Positions 37,101-45,679 of a stretch of DNA of 64,000 nucleotides are shown in pieces (position 1 is the stretch's first letter; the number at the start of each line of letters is the position of its first letter). A program made the position numbers and the translations under genes. The notes below the pieces were generated by a model. The model saw only the letters and a list, made by a program, of their open reading frames with translations, searched no databases and was not told where the DNA came from. The DNA comes from Streptomyces venezuelae ATCC 10712 (GTDB lineage: Bacteria; Actinomycetota; Actinomycetes; Streptomycetales; Streptomycetaceae): assembly GCF_008639165.1 (NCBI RefSeq), contig NZ_CP029197.1, positions 2,294,001 through 2,358,000 of the forward strand, read 5' to 3'.

Positions 37101-38480
37101 CAGCCCGTGCTCGGCTGGATCGGCGACAAGGCCAACTGGCTCTGGCAGAGAGCCCTCAAGCCCGCCTTCGCCAACATCAAGACGGGCATCGAATCCGTCG
37201 GGAAGAGCTTCGACTCCGCCCGCGGCTTCATCGACCAGGCCTGGTCGAAGATCGCTGACATAGCGAAGAAGCCCGTCCGCTTCATCATCGACAAAATCTA
37301 CAACGCGGGCATCGTGCCGACCTGGAACTTGATCGCGAAGGCGTTCGGCGCCCCCGCGATCGAGAAGATGGAAACCAAGGGCTGGGCACGTGGCGGCATC
37401 CTCCCCGGACAGTCCTCATTCCGGCAGGGCGACGACCAGCTCGTACCGATGCGCCGCGGCGAAGGCGTCTACGTCTCGGAGGCCATGCGGGACCCCTACG
37501 AACGGGCCCGACTCCACGCCGTCAACCGTGCGGCGATGGCCGGGAAGCCGCTGGACCAGTACCAGGGGTTCGCCCGCGGCGGCATCTTCGACTGGGTAGG
37601 CGACGCCACGTCCAAGGTGGTCGACCTCGCCCAGACGGGCGCGTCATGGCTGAAGGACGGCGTCAAGGCGTCCGCAACCGCAGGCCTGAACAGTGTGGTG
37701 GAACCGCTGATCAAGCGGATCTCCGGATCGGCGTCGCTGTACCGCGACATGGTCACCGGCATCCCCCGCAAGATCGTGAAGACGATCGTGGGATTCTCCG
37801 GGGAGGCCGACGAGCGGCTCGAGGCGGCCGGTATCGGCGGCGGCGGGTTTACTCGCGGCCTGTCCTGGGCTCGGACCCAGGCAGGCCTGCCCTACCAGTG
37901 GGGCGGCAACGGCAACCCCAGCTGGGACTGCTCAGGCCTCGTCTCCGCCATCGAGTCCGTGATCCGCGGCCAGACCCCTCACCGCCGATGGGCCACAGGC
38001 GCCTTCTCCGGCAAGACAGCCCCGCCCGGATGGGTCCTGAACGGCCGCAGCCCCTACCGCATCGGCATCACGAACGCCGGCGTCGGCCACACCGCAGGAA
38101 CGATCAACGGCGTCAACGTCGAGTCCCGCGGAGGCGACGGGGTCGTCATCGGGAAGGGGGCCAGGGCCTGGAACGACAAGCTGTTCACCCACCACTACGC
38201 CTACCAGGGCACATTCGACAGCGGCGGCTACCTGCAGCCGGGCCTGAACCTCGCCTACAACGGCACCGGCCGGCCCGAGCCCGTCTTCACCATGGCGCAG
38301 GCCAACGCCCTCACCAGGGCGGCAAGCCAGGGGCCGGGCGGGCTGCAGCCGGGCGACGCCCTTGCTCTCGTCGTCGACGGCCACGAGTTCACCGCCTACG
38401 TCGACGACCGGGCGAACCTGCAGGTCTCGAACACGCTGATGCCCGCGATCGCCGCAGCACGCGCAGGCAGGAAGGGGTAG
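34137..38480 (+). CDS. Tape measure protein with NlpC/P60-like domain (1447 aa)
   Basis: ATG at 34137 with AGGGGAGG upstream. The long protein has an N-terminal helical part, a hydrophobic stretch near residues 215-280 (LAALPAIPVLAAGIGAIGSA), and a huge Ala/Gln/Glu coiled coil around residues 280-560. Trp-rich tandem segments built on KWAWENVLKP and WLWQTILKP run through about 840-1010. Near the C-terminus, LPYQWGGNGNPSWDCSGLVS with Cys1265 and a later VGHTAGTINGVNVES give the Cys/His pair of NlpC/P60 peptidases. Length sets tail length, and the peptidase should help local cell-wall digestion during DNA entry. Confidence 0.9.
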   Translation: MAIQVGSVEVDVVPNTRGIYAQLRAGLVPAATRAGEDAGAAAGRSFGPAMQRQVGDVGLRIGEEIGQQIATRLTASLRDSVRDGVNQAGRTARPAATRQGDETAGAFSRALRTRLEAAFRALPRLTIDADTSEADSDLQALRFRMETLANQRIGIDIEATDARAEIRLIEAELTRLGASHPNVQVRADTARALAELGAVHAAIDAVDGKRARIDVDTAGATSAVLHLAVAIGGLAALPAIPVLAAGIGAIGSAAIAAGVGVGALAAVAIPAFVGIAGALQAQKAAQDAATASSLKGAQAASQGAAQVLQMAGAQQALAAAERNGARQVAQAQQQVRQARVAAADAVVQAAERNAQAARAIEDAERSLARSQKDAKRAQEDLTDARREAAQELEDLNSRLAGAELSQRDAVLGVKEAQAELNATMRDASASQIDKDRAQLAYDQAVQRLKEQSTETKRLKQETTEANRAGIEGSDTVRSAQERLADAQQEVADKSRAVRDAQIEAARTQVETARQIAQAQERVGEATANVAQAQQSAAEAVASAQRQIASASLSAAGGIDQAALAQAKYQAALDKLSPSARATFDAFQSLRTMFKAWSTALQPQVMPIFTRALEGLKNSLPGLTPFVMAAARAIGDLQDRVSRGFKSPWWLQFKKDLAGSVYPALIGFGVGFGRIFKGAAGIVQAFLPHMDSISQRMQDITGRFATWGTGLKGSEKFERFLAYASKQGPILAGVLGDIGSALYQIAKAAAPLSGPVLTALGAVASALASIAETLPWLIQLMYAAWVVTKLWTLAMIAFNLVLAANPITLIIIGIVALVAAVVYAYKHFGWFRDTVQAVWAGIQVAAKWAWENVLKPVFAALVVAFKVVAAAAVWLWQTILKPVFTFIADAAAILATVVLTILIAPLVLAFKALAAVAEWLWNNVLAPAFKGIAKDATWLWQTILKPVFQAIAAALRWLWENVAKPVFEHFKRGFKQLGEVAKWVWGNALQPVLGWIGDKANWLWQRALKPAFANIKTGIESVGKSFDSARGFIDQAWSKIADIAKKPVRFIIDKIYNAGIVPTWNLIAKAFGAPAIEKMETKGWARGGILPGQSSFRQGDDQLVPMRRGEGVYVSEAMRDPYERARLHAVNRAAMAGKPLDQYQGFARGGIFDWVGDATSKVVDLAQTGASWLKDGVKASATAGLNSVVEPLIKRISGSASLYRDMVTGIPRKIVKTIVGFSGEADERLEAAGIGGGGFTRGLSWARTQAGLPYQWGGNGNPSWDCSGLVSAIESVIRGQTPHRRWATGAFSGKTAPPGWVLNGRSPYRIGITNAGVGHTAGTINGVNVESRGGDGVVIGKGARAWNDKLFTHHYAYQGTFDSGGYLQPGLNLAYNGTGRPEPVFTMAQANALTRAASQGPGGLQPGDALALVVDGHEFTAYVDDRANLQVSNTLMPAIAAARAGRKG

Positions 38481-38483
38481 AGC

Positions 38484-40715
38484 ATGGCGATCCCCGGCAA
38501 CTTCCTCAGCGAGTCGACATCGTCGATGGATCCGGCCATCACCGGCTGGACTCCGAAGACGAACTGCACGCTGCTCATGGGCACCGGCGGCCGGGTTGGT
38601 GACGGCTGCCTGACCATGAAGTCGGTGGCGGCTGGGGAGATGCAGTGCCGCACGGTCTCTTCGTATGCGGTGGTCGCGGGCAACGACTACGAGGTGTTCG
38701 CGGACGCGGCGGGCGGCACCGTTCCGGAGCGCATCGGCATCCGGTGGATGACCGCCTCGAACGTGGAGATCAGCGTCAGCTGGTCGATGACGACGTCCTC
38801 GGCGTCGGCGTCGTGGCACCGGATCGCGGTCACCGCCACGGCTCCGACCGACGCCACCATGGCGCAGGTGCTGTTCTCCTCGACGCCCGCCGCCGGCGCC
38901 GTGTCCTCGTATCTGGAGAACGTGTACTTCGGCCTCCCGATCCGGACCGGCGGCAACCTGCTGACGCACGGCGCAGAAGGCCACGAGCTGGCGACCAACT
39001 GGCCTTATGTCGCGGCGACGAACTGCTCGATCGCCCGGACCATGCCGCCCGTTTCCTGGCCGACGATCAACTATGTCGGCGGCGGGGCAGTCGCGACGAT
39101 GACCGTTACCGCCAACGGCGACGCGTCGTTCAGGTGTACTGAGCAGGCGCTGGTCACGCCCGGCCAGGAGTATCTGGCTTCCTCGCACCTGAATCCGCCG
39201 ACCAGCGGGTCCACCGCCTGGATCGAGCTCCGGTTCTACGACGCGGCGCACTCCCAGATCCAGGCCACTCGGGCGAATCTGGCTGCGCCGGGCACGAACT
39301 ACTACATGCAGTCTGTCTCCGACGTGGCGCCGCCCACGGCCGTCTATGCGTCGGTCGCCTTCGGGCTGACGGGCGCCACCGCGGGGCAGGTGCTGCGCAC
39401 CGACACCTCGGCCATTACCGTCGCTCCCGTCCTGGTGACGGACTCCGTTGTCCCTTACTCCGACACAAGCTTCGAGGCGGGAGTGGGGACCTGGACGGTC
39501 GTTTCTGGCGTGGCCACTCTGGGCCGCACCTCTCCGTGGGCGCCTTCGATCGACGCCTTCTACGCGATGACGATCACGTCGTCGACCGCGACCACATCCG
39601 TGATCCGGTCCGGTCGGTACCCCCTCCCTGACGGAGAGGTGAACTTCCGGTCCTCTCTCACGGCGACAGTCACCGCTGGCGGGTGGACCCTGACACGCGG
39701 ACTGCGCTGGTACGACGCAGCCAATGCCAGCCTCGGCCTGACTACGGGCCTTGCGGGTGCTGCGCCGACACCGGGCTGGTGGAAACTCTCCAACGACTTC
39801 GTCCGGCCCGTAGGGGCCACGCAGGTCGCATTCGAATGGACCCTCGTAGCGACGGCGCCATCCTCCGTTCTGCGGGTCGATGTTGCAGCGATCTGGCCCG
39901 TCTTGCCGGCATTCGAGGTCGAACCGGACGATGCCACCGGATCGGTCAGGATCACGCTCCGAGAGCTGAACCTCGGCGACGCCGTCAGCCTGTGGCGCGT
40001 CACTCCGGACGGCCGCAGAACGCACGTGCGCGGCACCGCAGGGCTCATCAGCGGTACGACGGTGACCTCCAGCTCCATGGTGATCGAGGACTACGAGGCG
40101 CCACTGGGCATACCGGTCTACTACTACGCGGAGATGCTTGCTCCGGGAGCAACGTTGGCAAGCCATCGCACAAGCGACACGGTGACGATCAGTCTCGCCG
40201 ACCGTAACGAGTGCTGGCTGAAGGACCCCGGTAACCCGCAGCGAAATCTGCGAGTCCTGGTGAAGCAGGGCCCCAACTGGCAGCGCCCGATCGCCCAAGC
40301 GGAGTACCGCGTCAGGGGCCGGCGTAACAGCGTCGTCCTGTCCGACGTCCGGGGCGGACTCGAGGGCGGCCTTGCCCTCTGGACGCGCACCGACGAGGAA
40401 CGTGGAGCCCTGCACTGGCTCCTCGACTCCGGCAACGTCCTCCTGTGGCAGGCCATGCCGGGGATGGGCGTCTCCGACATGTACGTCAACGTGGGCCAGG
40501 TCGACGAGGCGCGGGTCACGTCCTACGCGCCGGAGCCGTGGCGAGAGTGGCAGCTGCCGCTGCGGGAGGCCGACATGCCGACCACGGTCGGCGTCGCCGG
40601 GTCGGCGGGCCGTACCTGGCAGGACGTCCTCACCGAGAACGCCACGTGGGAGGACGTTCTGAACCGGTACGCCACGTGGGAGGACGTCTTCCTCAACCGT
40701 CCGATCGGGGGGTGA
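38484..40715 (+). CDS. Large minor tail protein with beta-sandwich modules (743 aa)
   Basis: ATG at 38484 with AAGGGG upstream. Three or so carbohydrate-binding-like beta modules are suggested by ITGWTPKTNCTLLMGTGGR, then NLLTHGAEGHELATNWPYVA, then YSDTSFEAGVGTWTVVSG, each starting like a CBM4/9-type jelly roll. The C-terminal region (RNLRVLVKQGPNWQRPIAQA) resembles distal-tail hub proteins, and the tail ends with three repeats of TWQDVL/TWEDVL. It probably sits at the tail tip and contacts the host surface. Confidence 0.75.
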   Translation: MAIPGNFLSESTSSMDPAITGWTPKTNCTLLMGTGGRVGDGCLTMKSVAAGEMQCRTVSSYAVVAGNDYEVFADAAGGTVPERIGIRWMTASNVEISVSWSMTTSSASASWHRIAVTATAPTDATMAQVLFSSTPAAGAVSSYLENVYFGLPIRTGGNLLTHGAEGHELATNWPYVAATNCSIARTMPPVSWPTINYVGGGAVATMTVTANGDASFRCTEQALVTPGQEYLASSHLNPPTSGSTAWIELRFYDAAHSQIQATRANLAAPGTNYYMQSVSDVAPPTAVYASVAFGLTGATAGQVLRTDTSAITVAPVLVTDSVVPYSDTSFEAGVGTWTVVSGVATLGRTSPWAPSIDAFYAMTITSSTATTSVIRSGRYPLPDGEVNFRSSLTATVTAGGWTLTRGLRWYDAANASLGLTTGLAGAAPTPGWWKLSNDFVRPVGATQVAFEWTLVATAPSSVLRVDVAAIWPVLPAFEVEPDDATGSVRITLRELNLGDAVSLWRVTPDGRRTHVRGTAGLISGTTVTSSSMVIEDYEAPLGIPVYYYAEMLAPGATLASHRTSDTVTISLADRNECWLKDPGNPQRNLRVLVKQGPNWQRPIAQAEYRVRGRRNSVVLSDVRGGLEGGLALWTRTDEERGALHWLLDSGNVLLWQAMPGMGVSDMYVNVGQVDEARVTSYAPEPWREWQLPLREADMPTTVGVAGSAGRTWQDVLTENATWEDVLNRYATWEDVFLNRPIGG

Positions 40716-40716
40716 C

Positions 40717-41808
40717 GTGTATCCGGTCTCTGATCGCTTCCTGGCCACCCTCGCCGGCGACCATGTGCCGGTGACGGAGGTCGTCCTCCTGCGTACTGAT
40801 GGCAGTGCCGAGCTGCTGGAACACGAGGGCGGATCAGTCACGGTCGACCAGCGGTCGGTGTGCCGCCGCACCTGCTCGGTCGGCGCCACCGATCTGGGGC
40901 TGATCCCGCGCAGCCCGCTGGACGAGATCCTGGCCAACGGGGCCCGGCTGCGGATCAGCCGCGGCGTGCGCTACTCCGACGGCTCGTCCGAGCTGGTGCC
41001 GCTCGGCGTGTTCCGCATCGACGAGGTCGAGGGCGACGTCGACGTCGGACCGGTGTCCCTCGGGGGCAAGAGCCTGGAATGCGTCGTCTCTGACGACAAG
41101 TTCACGACCCCGTATCGGGCAGCTGGTACTGCGGTGGCGGCGATCACTGCTCTCGTCCTGCGGAGCCTCCCTGATGCTGCAGTCGTCAGCATGGTCGCCG
41201 ACGCCGCGATCGGGGCTCGCACGTGGGACGTCGGCGACGACCCGTGGGTTGCCGCCCAGGAGATCGCGGCTGTCCTGGGCGCCCAGGTGTACTGCGACGC
41301 GGACGGCCAGTTCGTGATCCGGGAGCTGCCCGACATCACCACCGTCACGCCTGTGTGGACCGTCGCCGGCGGGGAGGGCGGCGTGTACATCTCGGCGGTC
41401 CGCGGCACTTCCGCCGAGGGCGTCTTCAACGCCGTCCACGCCCGCGGCGAGTCCACTGAGACCGGCGCGGCCCCGGTGTCCGCGCTCGTCACCGATTCCG
41501 ACCCCACCTCGAGCACCTACTGGGGCGGGCCGTTCGGCAGGCGGCCCACGTTTCACAGCTCAACGACCCTGACGACCACCGGCGCCTGCACCCAGGCGGC
41601 CACCGTGCTGCTGCGGGGTGCGAAGGCGCCGAACGCGAGGGCCGACTTCTCCACCCTGCCGAACCCCGCCCTGGCCCCCGGCGACGTCCTCCGCGTGGTC
41701 TATCCGGACGGAACACGGGAGCTGCACCAGGTCGCATCGTTCACGGTGCCGCTCACCGCTGGCGGCTCCTTCACGGTGCAGACCGTCTCCGCGAAGGAGG
41801 GCGCATGA
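40717..41808 (+). CDS. DUF5047-type minor tail/hub protein (363 aa)
   Basis: GTG at 40717 overlaps nothing but lies 1 bp from the previous stop. YPVSDRFLATLAGDHVPVTE, then GGSVTVDQRSVCRRTCSVGA, then PLGVFRIDEVEGDVDVGP follow the DUF5047 pattern of actinophage tail proteins. The C-terminal half (NPALAPGDVLRVVYPDGTRE) resembles hub domains that contact the tail tip. It overlaps the next gene by 4 bp. Confidence 0.78.
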   Translation: MYPVSDRFLATLAGDHVPVTEVVLLRTDGSAELLEHEGGSVTVDQRSVCRRTCSVGATDLGLIPRSPLDEILANGARLRISRGVRYSDGSSELVPLGVFRIDEVEGDVDVGPVSLGGKSLECVVSDDKFTTPYRAAGTAVAAITALVLRSLPDAAVVSMVADAAIGARTWDVGDDPWVAAQEIAAVLGAQVYCDADGQFVIRELPDITTVTPVWTVAGGEGGVYISAVRGTSAEGVFNAVHARGESTETGAAPVSALVTDSDPTSSTYWGGPFGRRPTFHSSTTLTTTGACTQAATVLLRGAKAPNARADFSTLPNPALAPGDVLRVVYPDGTRELHQVASFTVPLTAGGSFTVQTVSAKEGA

Positions 41809-42488
41809 CATCGCTCGGGGTCAGCCTCGTCGAGGCGTTGACGGCGGAGAGCAAGAGGGCCGCGGCAGCAGACTCCGGCATCCGGGGTGCGGACTGGCGC
41901 CACGCCGTCGTCGCCACGGTCGGCTCGGACGGCACCGTCACGACCACCGATGGGATCATCGCCCGCCGTATGGAGCCCTACGTGGGCGCCAAGGCAGGTG
42001 ACGTCGTGGTCATCACCGTCTCGCAGGCCGGCGGCTGGGCGTGCTGGGGCCGGTTCGCCTCCGGGTCAGGCTCTGCATGGATCCCCTACACGCCGACCTA
42101 CGCCGCGTCGGGTGGCGGCGCCGCGCTCGGCAACGGACTCCTGGACGCCGAGTACACCCTCGACGGCGACGAATGCCGGGGCCGGATCTCCTTCGTTGCT
42201 GGCAGCACCACGACGTTCGGGTCGGGAGGCCTGCGCTGGGGCCTACCCGTCACAGCCGCGAGCCTGCCGAGCGCCAACATGTTCTGGGCCGGGTCGGCGA
42301 TGTGCAGCGACGCAGGGCTCGCCTACTACTCGGGCATCTGCCGCATCAGCAGCGGCACCAACTACGTGGTCGGGATCAGCCCCACCACGGCTACTGGCAG
42401 CGCGGCCACCGAATGGCGCGCCACGACACCCTTCACCTGGGCCAACGGCGACTACGCCAGCTTCGGCTTCACCTACAAGATCGCCTGA
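41805..42488 (+). CDS. Minor tail protein (227 aa)
   Basis: ATG at 41805 is coupled to the hub gene. N-terminal part: helix (VSLVEALTAESKRAAAADSG) and an OB-like strand set (MEPYVGAKAGDVVVITVSQA). C-terminal part: Gly/Ser-rich beta structure (ATTPFTWANGDYASFGFTYK) typical of fibre or spike subunits. A receptor-binding or attachment role is inferred. Confidence 0.7.
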   Translation: MTSLGVSLVEALTAESKRAAAADSGIRGADWRHAVVATVGSDGTVTTTDGIIARRMEPYVGAKAGDVVVITVSQAGGWACWGRFASGSGSAWIPYTPTYAASGGGAALGNGLLDAEYTLDGDECRGRISFVAGSTTTFGSGGLRWGLPVTAASLPSANMFWAGSAMCSDAGLAYYSGICRISSGTNYVVGISPTTATGSAATEWRATTPFTWANGDYASFGFTYKIA

Positions 42489-42500
42489 CGGGAGCTCTCC

Positions 42501-43094
42501 ATGTCCACAACGGACCCGTATGGGCAGTCCATCAGCATCGCGGCCCTCACGGATGCCCCGAACGCCCAGGCCCTCGCGGCGGGCATTGCCGACGCCGTCG
42601 CACCGCGGACCGTCATGCGGTTCACCTCCGCGTCGGCCCGGACAGCGGCGCTCACAGGAGCGGCTGCCCCGGTCGCCGGCATGGTCACCTACCTGGCAAC
42701 CGAGGACCGGTACGAGGGCCGGATGGCAGACGGCACCTGGCAGGCGCTGTCGCCTGGCCCGTGGATCCCGATTGAGTTCGCCTCCGGGTTCGTGGCCCGA
42801 TTCGGCAGCCCGGCCTACCGAGTCGTCAACGGCGCGGCCGAGATGCGCGGCAACTTCGAGAAGAGCGACGGCACCCCGTTCACCAAGGGTGTCGCGCTCA
42901 CCATCATCAACCTGCCGGCGGCTGTACACCCCCCGGCCTACCGCTACTTCACTTGCGCGACAGAGCTCGCCGCCGACGTCTACTGCCGCATCGAGGTAAC
43001 CCCCGACGGCGACGTCCAGCTGGTCATTCCGACATCGACCGGCACGGCCGCCTCGTGGGCATCCCTCGACAACGTCCGATACTCCCTCACCTGA
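42501..43094 (+). CDS. Minor tail/fibre protein (197 aa)
   Basis: ATG at 42501 with GGGAG upstream. An Ala-rich helical start (ISIAALTDAPNAQALAAGIA) leads to a fibre-type motif MVTYLATEDRYEGRMADGTW, seen in many actinophage tail fibres, followed by a beta sandwich (FGSPAYRVVNGAAEMRGNFE). It probably trimerises at the tail tip. Confidence 0.7.
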   Translation: MSTTDPYGQSISIAALTDAPNAQALAAGIADAVAPRTVMRFTSASARTAALTGAAAPVAGMVTYLATEDRYEGRMADGTWQALSPGPWIPIEFASGFVARFGSPAYRVVNGAAEMRGNFEKSDGTPFTKGVALTIINLPAAVHPPAYRYFTCATELAADVYCRIEVTPDGDVQLVIPTSTGTAASWASLDNVRYSLT

Positions 43095-43107
43095 CAGGAG
43101 ACCTCAC

Positions 43108-43359
43108 GTGATCCGATTCCCCGGACTCGACCCGGACGGCATCGTCTACAAGATCAACCTCTGGTCGGAACTCACCGGCGGCGTGCCCGTCGTCATCGGC
43201 GTCCCGACCCGCGGCGACATCGACGCCGAGGCCGTCGTCGAAGAGGTCGGCGCCTTCGCGCGGGCCCTGTCCACACGCCTCGGGACCGACATCACGAGCA
43301 TCATCCGCCACGAGTCCGTGAGCAGCGAGCTCCCCGTCACGGGCCCGCCGCCCCAGTAG
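43108..43359 (+). CDS. Small tail-region protein (83 aa)
   Basis: GTG at 43108 with AGGAG upstream. FPGLDPDGIVYKINLWSELT, then a helix (EAVVEEVGAFARALSTRLG). No family recognised. The position between fibre and lysis genes is common for small tail or lysis-timing proteins. A terminator-like hairpin follows at 43383. Confidence 0.6.
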   Translation: MIRFPGLDPDGIVYKINLWSELTGGVPVVIGVPTRGDIDAEAVVEEVGAFARALSTRLGTDITSIIRHESVSSELPVTGPPPQ

Positions 43360-43382
43360 CTCGAACAGTCCGCACCTCGTCC

Positions 43383-43409
43383 GCCCCGCGCCGTTCAGGC
43401 CGGGGCTTT
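43383..43409 (+). terminator. Terminator-like hairpin before the lysis cassette
   Basis: GCCCCG (43383-43388) and CGGGGC (43401-43406) followed by TTT. It separates tail and lysis genes and may delay or reduce lysin expression. Confidence 0.5.
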
Positions 43410-43428
43410 CGTCATCCCTGGAGCCCAC

Positions 43429-44352
43429 ATGGCCATGACCGGGCCGCAGCGCATTCCCGGCGCCGTCTTCGACCTCTTCTTCGGCACGGGCCGGTACAGC
43501 GGGTCCGACATGGAGGTCAACTGCGGCGTCATTCACACCACCGAGGGCCCGACCCTCTACGACTACCAGGACGGCGCGTCGGCGCCCACGGTCACCTCGG
43601 TGCCTGACTTCAAGAACAAGCGGCTCGTCCACCACCAGCACTTCGACGTCGACGAGTCCGCACGCGCCCTCGTCAACAAGCCCGGCGGCGTGCAGACCAA
43701 CACGGCAAACGTGTTCCAGTGGGAGCTCGTCGGCACCTGCGACCCAGCCACCCACTCGAAGTGGACGCGGCAGGGCATCGCCCACATCTACTGGCCGGAG
43801 CCGCCCGATTGGGCCGTGCGTGACGTAGCCGCCCTGATGCGGTGGCTCAACCAGCAGCACGGCATCCCGCTAACGGGCCGGGCCGAGTGGATGGCGTACC
43901 CGGCCAGCTACGGCAACAGCCGCGTCCGGATGAGCTTCGCCGAGTGGACCAGCTTCAAGGGCTGGTGCGGCCACCAACACGTCCCCGAGAACGACCACGG
44001 CGACCCCGGCGCCCTGCCGTTCGCCCGCATCCTCGCTGTCGCCAAGGGCGGCACACCACCCCAGGAGGTCCCCGACATGGACGCCACGCAGGCGAAGCAG
44101 CTCGCCGAGGTATACAAGGTCCTCGTGCCCTACATGGGCTGGCAGTACAAGGGCGCCGGCAAGACCGACGCATGGGGCCTGCTCAACAACCTCACCGCCC
44201 AGGTCGCCGCCCAGACCGCCGCGATCAAGGCACTTGCCGGCCAGCTCGGTGACGACGTCGACACCGCCACCGTCGTGGCCGCGGTCGAGAAGGCCATCAA
44301 GGACGCCGTCGTGAAGGTGTCCGTCGACGTCACCGGCCCCACCAACTCCTGA
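43429..44352 (+). CDS. Endolysin, N-acetylmuramoyl-L-alanine amidase type (307 aa)
   Basis: ATG at 43429 with TGGAG upstream. Amidase_2/PGRP-like catalytic domain: CGVIHTTEG with zinc-ligand His36 and GHQHVPENDHGDPG at about residues 181-194 with further His/Asp ligands. VFQWELVGTCDPATHSKW is the central strand. The C-terminal 100 residues form a helical domain (QAKQLAEVYKVLVPYMGWQY) that may bind the cell wall or regulate activity. Next come the holin-like genes, completing a lysis cassette. Confidence 0.87.
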   Translation: MAMTGPQRIPGAVFDLFFGTGRYSGSDMEVNCGVIHTTEGPTLYDYQDGASAPTVTSVPDFKNKRLVHHQHFDVDESARALVNKPGGVQTNTANVFQWELVGTCDPATHSKWTRQGIAHIYWPEPPDWAVRDVAALMRWLNQQHGIPLTGRAEWMAYPASYGNSRVRMSFAEWTSFKGWCGHQHVPENDHGDPGALPFARILAVAKGGTPPQEVPDMDATQAKQLAEVYKVLVPYMGWQYKGAGKTDAWGLLNNLTAQVAAQTAAIKALAGQLGDDVDTATVVAAVEKAIKDAVVKVSVDVTGPTNS

Positions 44353-44370
44353 CCAGAACGGATCCCACCC

Positions 44371-44724
44371 ATGAGAAGCATTCTCGGACGCGAGCCCGCG
44401 CTCGTCGTCGCCGCCGTCTCGGCCGGCCTCTCCCTCCTCGTCACCTTCAACGTTGGCCTGTCAGGCGAGCAGGCAGGCGCCATCGTCGCCGTCATCTCCG
44501 CCGTCCTGGCAGCCGCGACCGCGGCCGTGACCCGACCGGTCGCCCCGTCGGCGTTCACCGGTCTCGTCGCCGCCGGCGTCGCCCTGCTCGCGGCCTACAA
44601 CTTCAACGTGGCCCCGGAGACCGTCGGCGCCCTGAACGCGGTGGTGCTGGCGGTGCTTGGTCTCGTCACCCGCGGCCAGGTCAGCCCGGTCTCGGCCAGC
44701 AGCCGACCGCTGTCTGGGGTGTAG
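44371..44724 (+). CDS. Holin candidate, three hydrophobic segments (117 aa)
   Basis: ATG at 44371. Hydrophobic segments at about residues 10-28 (ALVVAAVSAGLSLLVTF), 35-58 (AGAIVAVISAVLAAATAAV) and 62-100 (FTGLVAAGVALLAAYNF, then AVVLAVLGLV). A class I-like holin directly after the endolysin is expected. The ordered pattern and size fit. Confidence 0.72.
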   Translation: MRSILGREPALVVAAVSAGLSLLVTFNVGLSGEQAGAIVAVISAVLAAATAAVTRPVAPSAFTGLVAAGVALLAAYNFNVAPETVGALNAVVLAVLGLVTRGQVSPVSASSRPLSGV

Positions 44725-45147
44725 GTGCCGCGCCGCGTAGCCCGGCGTCTGTCCCGGATCCTCGGCCGCCGCGGCGCGTTCCTCGCCTCCTTCGGGACGC
44801 TGTGGGCGCTGTACGGATTCGGGCAGCTCGTCGAGCCTCTGCCGGACACCCGCGGCATCCGGCTGCTGCTCAACCTGATGCCTCTCGACGCCTGGGCTTG
44901 CTGCTGGATCGTGTCCGGCCTGCTCGCTGTGGCGTCGTCTGCGCTGCCGGAAGGGCGGGACTGGCTTGCCTTCCCCGCCTTGCTGGCCATCGTCGTTCCC
45001 TGGATGCTCGCGTACCTCGTGTCGTGGTGGCCTCTCGGAGACAACGCAAGGGGGTGGGTGACGGCGCTGATCTGGGCGGTAGCCGCAGTGCCGGTGATCG
45101 TGGTGGCGGGATGGCGCGAGCCTCCACGCCCCAAGAATCTGGAGTGA
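44725..45147 (+). CDS. Membrane protein of the lysis cassette (140 aa)
   Basis: GTG at 44725 starts right at the end of the holin gene. The basic N-terminus (PRRVARRLSRILGRRG) is followed by four hydrophobic segments, among them FLASFGTLWALYGFGQLV, AWACCWIVSGLLAVASS and FPALLAIVVPWMLAYLV. It may be a second holin or antiholin. Role inferred from position. Confidence 0.65.
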   Translation: MPRRVARRLSRILGRRGAFLASFGTLWALYGFGQLVEPLPDTRGIRLLLNLMPLDAWACCWIVSGLLAVASSALPEGRDWLAFPALLAIVVPWMLAYLVSWWPLGDNARGWVTALIWAVAAVPVIVVAGWREPPRPKNLE

Positions 45148-45151
45148 GCCC

Positions 45152-45514
45152 ATGAGCAACGCCGAGATGTGGACCGCAGTGTCCGGGGGCGTGGTGGGGG
45201 CCGCCTCAGCTGTGGCGACCTTCTGGGGCGGATGGGCGGCCCGCCGAACGAGAGGCGACCGAAGGCGCGACGACTTCACTGTCGTCACGGACCGAATGGA
45301 GACCGCGATCGTCCGGCAGGAGAAGCGGATCGCCGAGCTGGAGCAGAGCTCCGACCGGCAGGACCAGCGCCTGGAGGGCGCCGGTGTCGCGATCAGCTAT
45401 CTCATCGAGCGGGTCCGCGGGCTGACGACATGGGTGCGGGCTGCGGGCCTTGAGCCGCCGGCCGCACCGCCCGTGCCGGAGCGGGCCCGCGAGTTCATCC
45501 ACCACGACGTGTGA
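45152..45514 (+). CDS. Membrane-anchored coiled-coil protein (DUF2746-like, 120 aa)
   Basis: ATG at 45152 with TGGAG upstream. One N-terminal membrane span (residues 7-27, TAVSGGVVGAASAVATFWGG), a basic patch (RRTRGDRRR), then a coiled coil (TDRMETAIVRQEKRIAELEQ). The order resembles DUF2746-type actinophage proteins in the lysis region. It may act like a spanin or regulate the holin. Confidence 0.65.
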   Translation: MSNAEMWTAVSGGVVGAASAVATFWGGWAARRTRGDRRRDDFTVVTDRMETAIVRQEKRIAELEQSSDRQDQRLEGAGVAISYLIERVRGLTTWVRAAGLEPPAAPPVPERAREFIHHDV

Positions 45515-45525
45515 ACTGGATTGCT

Positions 45526-45675
45526 ATGAGCGAACCGCTGTCTGAGCGGCGTGTCTACCTGAGGGTCGACGAGACCGGCGGCGACGTGGCTGCCCTCGTC
45601 GACCTGGGCGTACTCGAGCCGCAGCCCGAACCCCCGCCGGACGAGCCGGCACCCGAGCCGATCCCTGAGAAATGA
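45526..45675 (+). CDS. Tiny acidic protein, end of late operon (49 aa)
   Basis: ATG at 45526, stop at 45673. The product is acidic and Pro/Glu-rich (PQPEPPPDEPAPEPIPEK). It lies 2 nt from the strong terminator at 45680. The short length and low complexity leave the function open. Confidence 0.5.
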   Translation: MSEPLSERRVYLRVDETGGDVAALVDLGVLEPQPEPPPDEPAPEPIPEK

Positions 45676-45679
45676 CAGA

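Noticed and set aside
37932..40937. Minus-strand 1001-codon open frame across tape measure and tail genes
   Set aside because: It crosses three well-supported + strand tail genes and shows no domains.
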